Shown piece after piece: positions 23,111 to 33,300 of a stretch of 64,000 bases of DNA (positions are counted from its first letter, which is position 1; each line of letters begins with the position of its first letter). Made by a program: the position numbers and the translations under genes. The stretch is taken from the NCBI GenBank assembly GCA_025201765.1, contig MU623499.1, positions 1 to 64,000 on the forward strand. The letters are read 5' to 3'. The notes beneath the pieces are model-generated. The model made no database searches. It saw only the letters and a program-made list of their open reading frames with translations, and was not told the origin of the DNA. The DNA is from Daldinia sp. FL1419. Its lineage: Eukaryota > Ascomycota > Sordariomycetes > Xylariales > Hypoxylaceae.

Positions 23111-24049
23111 ATGACGGAATCTCCAGCTCAGACTTTACCTCTGCCCGATGGGGTCTACGTTCCCACCGTGGCTTTCTTCAACCAAAATGACGACATAGAC
23201 CTGGAAGCAACCCAACGCCATGCTATTCACCTGGCTGAGGCTGGCGTTGCAGGCCTCGTCGTACACGGTTCTAACGGAGAAGCCGTCCATCTAAGCAGAG
23301 AAGAGCGTAGTCTTGTTATCAAGACGACAAGAGCCGCTCTAGACGAGGCAGACCACCATCTCATGCCAATTATCGCGGGCTGTGGTACGCAGTCTACCCG
23401 CGAGACAATCCAGCTATGCCGGGATGCGGCTAATGCTGGTGCCAACTACGTTATTTTACTCCCCCCCGCGTACTACGGTGGACTCCTCAACACATCCAAG
23501 ATCGTCCAGCACTTCTACGATGTTGCCGAATCCAGTCCAATCCCAGTTATGATCTACAACTATCCCGGCGCTTGTTCTGGTCTAGACCTTTCCTCCGACA
23601 CAATCCTTCAAATCGCTAAACACCCTAACGTTCACGGTGTCAAACTCACCTGTGGTAACACAGGAAAATTGGCTCGAATCGTGGACGGAGCCAAACCCGG
23701 CTTTTTCGTCGCTGGAGGTAGCGCAGACTTCATCCTGCAGGGTCTCGTCGTAGGTGGGCATGGAACTATCGCTGGAACTGCCAACTTGGTGCCTCGAGCT
23801 TGCGTTCGCATCTGCGAGTTATTCCGCGCAGGTAAGTTCGAAGAAGCGAGACGGCTGCAAGCGATCGTTGCCAAGGCGGACTGGATCGCCATCCAGACCG
23901 GGTTCGCTGGAGTGAAAGCTGCCTTGCAGCACTTTAAGGGATACGGCGGGGAACCGCGAAAGCCATGTGGATTGCCAAGCGGCGAGCAGATGGACATGAT
24001 TACAAATGGATTCGAGGAGGTAATGGCCCTAGAGCGGAGCTTGGCCTAG
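23111..24049 (+). CDS. DapA-family (dihydrodipicolinate synthase/2-keto-acid aldolase) protein
   Basis: An intronless 312-residue frame, the full length of a DHDPS/NAL-family TIM barrel. The substrate-carboxylate loop is GSNGE (residues 53-57). The catalytic Tyr is Y149 in IYNYPGACSG, and the Schiff-base Lys is K178 in GVKLTCGN. The C-terminal helical region is complete. Fungi make lysine through aminoadipate, so a true lysine-pathway enzyme is unlikely. Known fungal members of this family act as L-threo-3-deoxy-hexulosonate aldolase in D-galacturonate breakdown or resemble 4-hydroxy-2-oxoglutarate aldolase. The GSNGE loop, with Asn where DHDPS has Thr, agrees with an aldolase role. No targeting signal is seen, so it is probably cytosolic. 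No pectin genes lie next to it. The start ATG follows a CT-rich leader typical of fungal promoters. Confidence 0.9.
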   Translation: MTESPAQTLPLPDGVYVPTVAFFNQNDDIDLEATQRHAIHLAEAGVAGLVVHGSNGEAVHLSREERSLVIKTTRAALDEADHHLMPIIAGCGTQSTRETIQLCRDAANAGANYVILLPPAYYGGLLNTSKIVQHFYDVAESSPIPVMIYNYPGACSGLDLSSDTILQIAKHPNVHGVKLTCGNTGKLARIVDGAKPGFFVAGGSADFILQGLVVGGHGTIAGTANLVPRACVRICELFRAGKFEEARRLQAIVAKADWIAIQTGFAGVKAALQHFKGYGGEPRKPCGLPSGEQMDMITNGFEEVMALERSLA

Positions 24050-25007
24050 AGGAAAATCTGGGGGAATTAGGTTCTACTAGGCATCATGGGGCTCAATTGG
24101 GTTCTCACTACGGGGTGGGCCACACGCTTGGCGTTATGAGATTGAACGGCGTTACATGGACGGAATAGCGCAAAATTCATGGAATCGAAGAGACTTACCA
24201 GCTCCCTTGGCCCCTGGTATAGTATGATTGTATTAAAAGGCTCTTAAAATGGGGGTGTCTGAATAAGAGTTGCTAGCTCATGTCCGAAGGCTAGGTTAGA
24301 ACGTAGAGCTTCCGTATGAATGTGATCCACGATGATTTCACACACCTACATGCCGCTTCGTATGTGCCTGTGCCTAAGTAAAGCTTTCACTTGGTTAAAT
24401 GATCGAATATAGCTTCACCATCATACGCGAAACGCTATAGGCTACAATTACTGGTAATTCTACTAAGTAGGTTGGTCAATTCTTAACTTAAGCGTCTCTA
24501 GCGGATCTAATTATCAAGCTCTCTCTTTTTGCTTTTGCACGACCGAAGCAGCTTCGAGTCTCGGACAACGATGACCATAACGGTTAGGATATCGGCTACC
24601 ACTGCCCCATGATTTCCAACGGGCAACAGCGCCACCAATTCTTCTATGCCACAGCATCACGCATGATCTACGCTGCCACATTACCCCAACCCAGCTTCAC
24701 ATCATGACGGCACGTCGCATACCACGTACTACCTAACCGATCTTCGCAGCTCGCATCCATTGGAAACACGTCCGTCACCCGAGACAGTCGTAAGGGAGGA
24801 CAGGAACACAAGACCCTTCTGCATCATGTACCAAGTAAATCTTCGGCCGATCAACAGTCGGTCCTGTCAGAAAACGCAGACGAATGCAGACGTTGCAGAT
24901 CATACAGGCCTTCTTCTTAACCCTGTACCCCGCAATTCGGACCTTGCAGAGCCACGCCGCGCTAGTAATATGAATCGGTATCCCTTGGGGGGGAAGCTTT
25001 TGGGGGG

Positions 25008-25056
25008 TTGGGTAGGTTGGGTAGGTTTGGTAGGTCTGGTAGGTCTGGTGGGTTGG
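25008..25056 (+). repeat. GGTAGGTTTG / GGTAGGTCTG minisatellite
   Basis: Degenerate 9-10-bp G/T-rich units in tandem. The Tyr/Gln/Thr- or Gly/Leu-rich short frames crossing it are repeat artefacts. Confidence 0.75.
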
Positions 25057-25293
25057 AACGAGACAGAATGCAGAGAATAACGCACGATACGCACGATACA
25101 AAACCCTCCGCCAGCGTTTGTCGCGCTATTATTTGTACGATGACTACCTACGTACCTACCGACAAAGCCGTACGTATATTTACCCGAGCTTGCGAATGTC
25201 TTGCAGCGAGTGGTAGCATTCTATCACCATGCTTCGGGTATGTACGTAATGTTTAAAGTACCACATACCTATGTTCATCGCCAACGACATCCT

Positions 25294-25320
25294 GCTGCTA
25301 CTCGCTGCTACTCGCTGCTA
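25294..25320 (+). repeat. CTGCTACTCG tandem repeat, about 2.7 copies
   Basis: A perfect 10-bp unit repeated without gaps in an intergenic region. Confidence 0.7.
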
Positions 25321-25907
25321 CAAGCTAATAGACTGCCTCATAAACGCCGCTCAACGCCGCCCAACGCCACCACAACAAACACTACTTACGACCATGCGGT
25401 TGAAGGATCCCTCGGCAACCGCTCTCCGCGACCTGGTTTTTCGACCCATCCAAGACCCTAACCAAATCGTTTCATAGCCTGGTAACTGACCTGTCTCGCC
25501 GGATCTCCCGTCTTACAAGCCTCGCATTGTTGTAACATAGTTTAGTAATAGGACGGCTCCTTAGGGGCCAGAGTCTAAGTAAGTTACGTCCGTGTGTTGC
25601 GATTGCGGAGACTATCGCGTAAAAGAAGAAAGTGGCAATAGAAGGTAAGGTAAGGGGCTCCAGCATCGGGCATTTTGCCCCTCTTCTGTCTTAGTTTCTT
25701 CTATCTAGCTGTTTCAGGCTCACTTCCAAAGGCTCCAAACGGGCATAAACGGCCGCCATACGATGACCTAGGGATTATGTGATGCTGAGGGGATCAATAC
25801 CATCATACGTCCGGGCACTCGGGCTGGTCGCGTGATGGCATTGGACAAAAAGCTGGAGAAGTCCGAAACAGGCAGCAGGAGGAGTTAGGGCTTACGCCCG
25901 TTATGTC

Positions 25908-25966
25908 AACGAAAAGAAAAGGGGAAAAAAGGGGAAAAAAAGAAGAAGGGAGAAGGAAAAAAACCC
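25908..25966 (+). repeat. Polypurine (G/A) tract
   Basis: About 58 nearly pure purines with alternating A-runs and GGGG blocks. It is a low-complexity intergenic sequence able in principle to form triplex DNA. Confidence 0.6.
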
Positions 25967-28900
25967 TCACTAAATCATCTGCTTCTTTCCTCACAGTTGC
26001 GTAAGTTTTCTCCAGACTACCACGGTCAGATAATCATGCAGCGAGAAGATCACATCCCCCCGAACCCGAGCACACGGACAAGGAGCTTCGATGACCCCTG
26101 ACCCCCACAGACGACGAAAAAGGGAATTGTAAATTGCTAATCTGGGACGTTTGTTACCATTCCCCCCCCACACGTCTAATAAATAGAGGGGTCTTTCACG
26201 ATAGTATATCTAATTATAAAATGACAAACGGGTTACTCTTATTATTACAAACGCGGCCCATCTGATCGCTAAACTTCCCCTCTCGCTACCTTTCTCTCGT
26301 CTACTCGAAGCATTTCACACGCGGACGTGCGGATACAAGGCACGGTGTCTGATAATCATGAATATGTTTGTGGTACATCAAACCAGCTGCACGTTAAGGG
26401 CGAGGCAATGCAACGCAAGCCATGCCGGTACCCGGCAGACGGCCTGGTCAGATATGCATGGAATGGCGTGGGGTTTGGTATTTTGGCCCCTCGGCTGCGT
26501 GGTCAAGGACTTTGGCAATGTGGTGCGCCGATGCAATCAATATGCAGTCAGCACTGAAAAGGGGTTGTTGGGCTACAATCCACGAGGTGACTGCGGTTAG
26601 ATAATAAATCGTTCAACCAGTTCATCAGACTGAAACAACGAAGCCACCGGGGGGGTAATAAGCCATCTCGCTCGCTAATCCAGTCGAAGGTGCATCCGGG
26701 GCGAGTTCGTCCGAATTCTACGAAAGTTCCGCGGAACACTCTCGCGCGAGGCATATCATTATCTCTCTTTTTCATCTCCCGCCCGGAAACGACCGAAATC
26801 ACTTTTCTCTTCTCGATATGGGTTTGCCGTGGGCCGCGCGTTCGTCCAGTATCTATCATATTTTTGGTTTTGGCTGAAATATGAATGCGACGGCGCGATC
26901 CGGCCGACTCTGTAATCCGTAGAGAAGAGAGAATTTTAAGAAGGCAAAGGCGTTTAATTTCGTTATAGCATCGTCAGACACAACGTAGCAGAGGTAATAA
27001 GACAGGCGACCACCAGCCAGACAGCTATTCGGTTATAGCGGCAGGGTCCTTTCCTATCTCCTGTTCCGTACTACCGGCGCCGATGAAGATTGGTAGAACA
27101 AATGCTACGATTGGCGACCCCTGATACCGGAATGGGCTCCCGCCGGCCAGAGCCCGGGTCTACATAATTAAAAGAGCGGATGCTCCCGCTGCACATGTTA
27201 CGAACACACGAAGTTTCGTCAGGCTGCGAGCTGCAGAGCTGACGACGACGATTGGACATCTGTAGCTTATTATTTCCTAAGCCAGCAAATCACGACAGTG
27301 GTTACGGCTATCTCGCCAAAATATAATAGAGTAAGAAAAGCCGTATCCCGTGCTGCTGATAGGAACGCCTAAAAACTAGGGTTCTATGTGGCTTTTCTTT
27401 TTCTTTTCTTTTTCTTCTTTTTTCTGGCTTCCGCTCGAGTGAAGTTTCACCTTTCGACCGTAGAGAAACCTCCAACCTCGCAAGATGAGGAAAACCCCCA
27501 CGCCCGGTCTTCCTCATGTTCCACCTTACTCGTTCTAGATCTGCGGTGACAGGTCTAGCTATTGAACTGCGCATACGCCACGGACCGGGACAAGAATAAT
27601 TATAGGATGCTGATTTGGTAATTGAACCCGTAACTGAGGCTTCCGTGCCTCTTGTCAAGTGTACGGGCTGCTATATCGTCGTTACCTTACCCTCGGAGTC
27701 GATTCCACAAGAACCAATTGGTCTAGAAGGGCCCTGTGTTTCATAGCCTTGTCTGAGGCTGGTGACACGTAAGTCGTATTACTTTACAGTCTCAGTACCA
27801 AGGTGGTGTAGCCCAACAGACGCAAAAGCAGCAGACCAACCCTATCCAAATAACCTCACAACGAAGCCTAACATCTCCGAAGGTTGGGAAGAAGAAGCAG
27901 ACAGTAGGGAAATTAACGCCGCTTCAGTTCCAGGAAGAACATGCCATTAGCAGCGCTTACCATATGATGGGAATTACTACGTTATTCAAGATGAATTGTA
28001 ACATTGCCAAGCATATTTCCCATGATGCGGGTACTATCAAATCTAGGCCGCTCTATTCGTATGCAAGATCCAGATTGGACTGTTCCCTGCGTGTAGCAAG
28101 CGGTAAGGATCGAGCCAATAGCTTCCTTTTCAAATATGTCTCTCGCGGGACCGTCCGAGTGCTTCGAATACTTGGTACGATCTCTGCGTGGGTGCGCGGG
28201 TTCGCAAGACCGACTCCGCGCTGATATAAGATACCCCCATTTAGGAAACATGTATCTTTCTAGTCGTATGAGACGGTGCGGCTTTTGGAATTTCCTTTTT
28301 TTTCTTTTTTTTCCTTTTTTCTTTTTATGATACATCATTCATACCTTGTCCCAGCTAACATGATAACTACCCGCCTTGCAAAACATCCCGAAGACATTCT
28401 ATTCAGCCTATCCCACAGCAAAGTCCAACAGCAGGAAACCGCTTGCGTAATACTGCAAACGGTCGGTATATAATAGCTCTCGGTACTATTGCCTATAGAT
28501 AAGGAAGAAGCCTCCAAGTGACTTTGCCACTTACGTGGACAACAGGCGTGTAAATCAGCAACGGGAATTAGCGCTTCAGCCTGCCGTATTTAAAAAGTTT
28601 CGAGAAAAGATGGCTTTTATGACATCAAGTGAGGGTACATGCAGCCTAATCTCTTATGTCTTTCGTTGATAAAGGCCGTCATGCCTAAGGATACGCTGCG
28701 TATCCCGCTGCACGTAAGCGCTGAGGATCACACGGGTCAGGGCAACAGATGTGCCCCAGGGCTTTCATATGCCAGCGACCCCCATCCTATCAATGATGAG
28801 AAGTGGAAGTATAAAGCGACATAGAGCTACCCAGGTACCTACCATTAGCTCGCTAATGATGCCGCTCCAAGATGCTATACGACGCACGTGGGCTAAATTG

Positions 28901-29995
28901 GCAACCAAAACCATATGTTTTCCCTATCGTAACCTAATATGAGCAAGGCTTCACTCGATTAAATTCAGGGTCCAGTACCCCCACGCGTGAGTATAGATAC
29001 GTAGCTATAGTCCAGCAACATCTTCTGTAGTTATCTAAAAGCTCACCGAACCTCACTCTCGAAATGGTTATATGAATATAGATTACGACGGCACTAATAG
29101 CACCATCTCCCTATATATTCCCCAACCAGTACCGGCCTTTAATTAAGCAAAGCCCTAATGATTTCTCGTTTAATGCTCTTTCTAAGTTCTAGATACCCTG
29201 TGGTCGAAACACTTGACGCAAGTATAGAAAGGCACATGATCAACGTTACACCATGAAAGTCATAACCCTTTTCACAATTAAAGACGCTTCCTTGAGGCCC
29301 GGAACGATACGTGTACCATATATTAAACCATTTCAAACACTATCAAGCCTTATTTATATGTGGATTTTGTACGGTATTAATGTTTCTGTCTTGCATCCAA
29401 GCATTCACCAAGGTTGTTAAGATAATATTGAACCATATTGGTGTCTTTTCTTTGGTGACTTGAACGAGTAATCTAAAACATGCCTGCGGCTAATATGGAT
29501 GTATCAAAGCAGTGGCGTAAATATGCTTAAGTGTAAGATACGAGCGGTACCATGCCAACAGGCGGGGGATTATATAAGAGACAACGAAGTCCAAGTCATA
29601 AAGTGTTACTAGAACCGTAGAAGGCCACTAAATTAACTAACCATCCTCTCACTTAATTGGTAGTAACCAAAATCCCATAGAAGCTAAGAAATTAAAATTG
29701 AGTAACCCTATTACCTAAACCCATAATCATCTAAGTAGATGTCGTAATTTGGAAAATTAGACGGATCGTGTTCGCATGCTTTGCCAAGACTGGTCTCTGT
29801 AACGATTATATCGTAACAGTATGGAATAAGATAATGACACTATATAACAGCTTGAAGAGGTTACGATGGAGGCATCAATATCACATGATACAAGCGGCTC
29901 ATTTACGAATAGAAGTTTATAGATGTTGAACTATGGTAGGTATCAGTCAAGAAAAACTAATATTAAGTAAAACCAAATTTCGAACCAATATTCCT

Positions 29996-31293
29996 TCAGA
30001 GACATTGCGAGTAATAGTCATTCTGGAACTTGCATGTAGTTCCGGCAGCACAGGCAGTACATCCATTCCAGGTCTTTCCAGCACATTGTCCGTACTTAGC
30101 CGAGGCGCAGGCGTTGCCACCACCGGGAGCGGGTGGTTGTCCAGGTTGCCCACCTGACGTCGAGAAGGAGTATTAGTAAACACGGTGGGCAAGAGCCATT
30201 TAGTATAGGGGTAAAAGGAGAATTTACCTTGAGGCCCGGATATCAATACAGGGGTACCAGTCTTTGATGTTAGGTCAATACTGCAGGTGTTTGCACAAGA
30301 TCCTCCGGCTCCGGGGTTGGTGAACGGATTTCCGGGCACCGGATCCGTGCTGTTATAAACAATATCGATCCACTGAATCTGCATCTCCGCTGACTGACCA
30401 ACGGTCATGTTGCCACTCCAGCTACCTCCGTCGCTCCAACTGTTGAACATGATACGACTTGCGTCGCGAGGCGCCTGGAACTGGATAGAAGACATGAGTT
30501 TTCCATCCACAAACCAGCTTGTGGAGCCCGGGGTCCAGTCCATTCGGTGATATTGCCAGTCAGACCAGTCTACTTGGTTAGGAAGCGAAACGTTCCGAGT
30601 TGCCTGGGGAATATCGCCAACCTCGTCCCACGAGGGTTGATTCGTGTACTGGATCGAGTAGCGCGGGTCGACTGTCCTAACCTCGAGGTCGGCCTCTTGG
30701 ACATCAGCAATCTTCTGCGCGTCGCGGAAAGTAAACATGGCCGTGACGGCGCCCGGTGCTCCCTTGGTTCGAGCGTACATACGGATCGAAAGATACCGAT
30801 AACCTAGAGAAATAGACTCTATTTCGGCGGCCGATTGGAAGTTATCGTGACGCATAGTTCGCATCACGAGATATGTCTTCGATGACGCTCGAAGGTCCGA
30901 GTTCCTGTCGAAGTAGATATTATTCGCCGAGTTCACCATCAATACTGTCGCATCGCTTCCAGTGACATCCGAGCTTCCGTTCATGAGAAGGCTGTTGTTC
31001 CATGTCTGAATAGACCACATGCTTGTCCAAGCAGGGTCGTTAAAGTAGTTGTTTGTCACAGGCGCATCTGCGGCGCCCTGCGGATCGTTGATGGGCCCCG
31101 GTATCCGAACATTTTGGGTCTGCTCTCTAAAATCGAAGAACTTGTGATGCGTAAAGTAATGAGCAGTTGTAGTGTTCGTTCTGTAGCAGTTACATCTCGA
31201 ATCGGTAACTAAGGGGTAGTTTTGCCCGTGGACGGCGGTCAGCCCTGAGAATATAGCTACCAACGTGGTAGCGAGTCCCCAATTATTAGCCAT
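29996..31293 (-). CDS. Secreted GH16-like glucanase/lectin-fold protein with C-terminal CBM1
   Basis: Two exons on the minus strand, 31293-30228 and 30153-29996, joined over a 74-bp intron give 407 residues. Residues 1-23 are a signal peptide (hydrophobic LATTLVAIFSGLTAVHG). The catalytic region is a concanavalin-like fold. QEADLEVRT has the E-x-D-x-E spacing of GH16 beta-glucanase active sites, though Ala stands where an aliphatic residue is usual. YHRMDWTPGSTSWFVDG is the second characteristic block. A Gly/Pro linker (GGQPGQPPAPGGG) crosses the splice site, and exon 2 then encodes a type-1 cellulose-binding module (C..QC...TWNGC..C..GTTC...NDYYSQC) ending in CL before the stop. It is probably an extracellular enzyme acting on or attached to plant cell walls. 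Several N-glycosylation sites (NxS/T) fit secretion. Exact substrate is unknown. Confidence 0.88.
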
Positions 31294-33300
31294 ATGTAAG
31301 GCTCAGAGCCAAAAGGCCTCGTTTATTAAACTCTCAAGTTTATAATGTGAGGGCTATGCGAAAAGGGGAGGCACGTCACAGAGGTCGCCCGCGAGCGAGG
31401 CTACGGTGGATGAAATACCAGCTCAGGCCAGACCAACTGCCACGCATAACCCAAAATAGAACACAGGAACAGAGAAAAGTAAGAGGAACCCATGTTAGTG
31501 ATCTTCATGCCGAGCGCAAGTATATGTTAACTGTCGGTTGAACATTCGATATGAGGCCGACGACCAGCATGGCGACTCAGGAGAATCTAGAACTGATCGG
31601 TAAAAGATGTTCTACCGCATTACGCCGCGCGGCTATAGGGCAGTTGAAATGCATAATAGGATTAGCGATAAAACAAGCTTTTTATGCAGGGAATAGGCTG
31701 CGGGGAATAACCAGATCCGGATCGTCGTCAGGGGAGGGGGGAAGAAGCAGAACGGCCCGGGTAAATAGTACCAAGTCCTGAGCCCTGAACGCCAACGTAT
31801 TCCATATTAGAGTCACGGGCAGCATTTCTCCCTGCTCTTGTTCGGGGGGTGCTCATTGCATGATTTGCAATGGGAGGGTAGTATTGCCGAACGTGCTTCT
31901 TTTGAAAAATTTTGGGCAGCGAAGCTAATATAACCATGGCGAGTCCTGCCTCTCGGCAGACATGTGTTGACGCTAGGGCGATGGCATCTTAAATGCTACC
32001 ACACCGCAACCATACGGGCTACTTAAAGAGATCTGAGATGAGCATCCCAATAAGAATACCCTATCAGTTCTCAAGTAAGTGAGGTGGTGCGATGCTACTG
32101 CTACATGGCGTGCCAGTCATTGTAGCAGCCGACTATGGCGTCGTCGGAGCCTTGCTCTCAGTGTCCACCTACCGAAAGTTAATATCGACGTTTTCATCTG
32201 TTACGTAAAAGACACCGGGGAATATACTGCATGACTGCCACCTTACCTGCTTCCAATTAAGGCATTTGACGTTTGACACTAGATGACTCCCCCGTGATTG
32301 GAAAACATTGAAGTTGAAGGTAACTGCATATATTACAAACACGCAAACACTAGTCGAAACTGAGATATCTAAAGATCGAGGGCTATTAAAGATGCAGTAT
32401 TTAGTAGCTAACGTCAAACTTGATATAATGAATGATGGAAGGATATTCGGGATTCAGGGGTTGATGGTTTGTCTCGGCGCCAAGCCCAGTCAATTCATAC
32501 GGGATATATGATGGCGAAGGGAAATGTTAACCTGTAGTGTTTTCGGACTACCTGGTGCCTTTATTGCGAAGCGTTCGTATTATATAAGGTGAGTTGATAT
32601 ATTAGTAGGTTTTCCGGCGGGGATGTTATAAATCTCTGCAGGCAATATACTCGGAAAAGCTAGGTAATTGGTACCCCCTATATAAGGTCCGATATATTAT
32701 GTAAAGCTAGCGGTTCGAATAGATCCGCAATCCCGCACGGTAAGGTGGCAAATATTATCCCACTGTTAACGAATATAGGAATTATCTAGACTTATGAGCT
32801 ATATAGGTGTAACTCTTCACCCATTGGAAGTCAGTGGGGATGGTGAGCATCAGTTGGTGAACTTTAGTAGCCCCTTTAAATTTCCAGTCTAGTAATAGGT
32901 AAGAGGTAGGCAGCTTGATCATTGGTTCATTCCAGCCAAATCACTCTGGTAATGTGAGACCGCTTTTCCACATGGGATCTTTAATATTAATGACCTCTCT
33001 TACATCTTGAATGACACTCTGGAACATGAGATAATTGTCCTAAATTTAAGCGAGCATGATCCTAACAGCTCTCTCCTAAGAAACGTCTTGGAGAGTTTGA
33101 TTAATTCGCATCGTTTTGTTTCATTTAATACTATTAGTAAAAAGTATAAACAATATCTAGTTAATAACAACACATTGGTTTTCTTATAATGAACATCTTA
33201 ACAACTAACTTACCGGAATGAAGTACTTGGCCGCGACACCATCGAGGACTACTACTCCGTCTCGGTGCTATCTTCCGTCACCATGGCAAAAAATCTCCTC
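31294..33300. other. Intergenic region
   Basis: About 2 kb between the GH16 promoter and the 3' end of the P450 remnant. Short frames only; nothing recognised. Confidence 0.5.
31338..31344 (-). promoter_or_regulatory. TATA-like box of the GH16-CBM1 gene
   Basis: TATAAAC on the minus strand lies about 45 bases before the start codon at 31293, implying a short leader. Confidence 0.4.

Larger units (their letters stand above)
24050..29995. other. Gene-poor intergenic region with simple repeats
   Basis: About 5.9 kb with only short, unrelated frames. It contains a GGTAGGTYTG-like repeat (25008-25056), a CTGCTACTCG tandem repeat (25294-25320), a purine-only stretch (about 25908-25966) and two pyrimidine-only stretches (about 27394-27424 and 28290-28326). 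No RNA gene or transposase was recognised. Confidence 0.5.

Noticed and set aside
24775..25101. Frames rich in Thr/Tyr/Pro or Gly/Leu around 25.0 kb
   Set aside because: They are read straight through the GGTAGGT minisatellite and reflect the repeat, not a protein.
27600..27690. tRNA-like arrangement around GGTTCAATTACC on the minus strand
   Set aside because: The B-box match is poor and no cloverleaf could be drawn.
32744..32752. GGTGGCAAA, identical to the yeast PACE proteasome promoter element
   Set aside because: It lies in an intergenic region more than 20 kb from Ecm29 and next to a dead P450; a 9-bp match by chance is likely.
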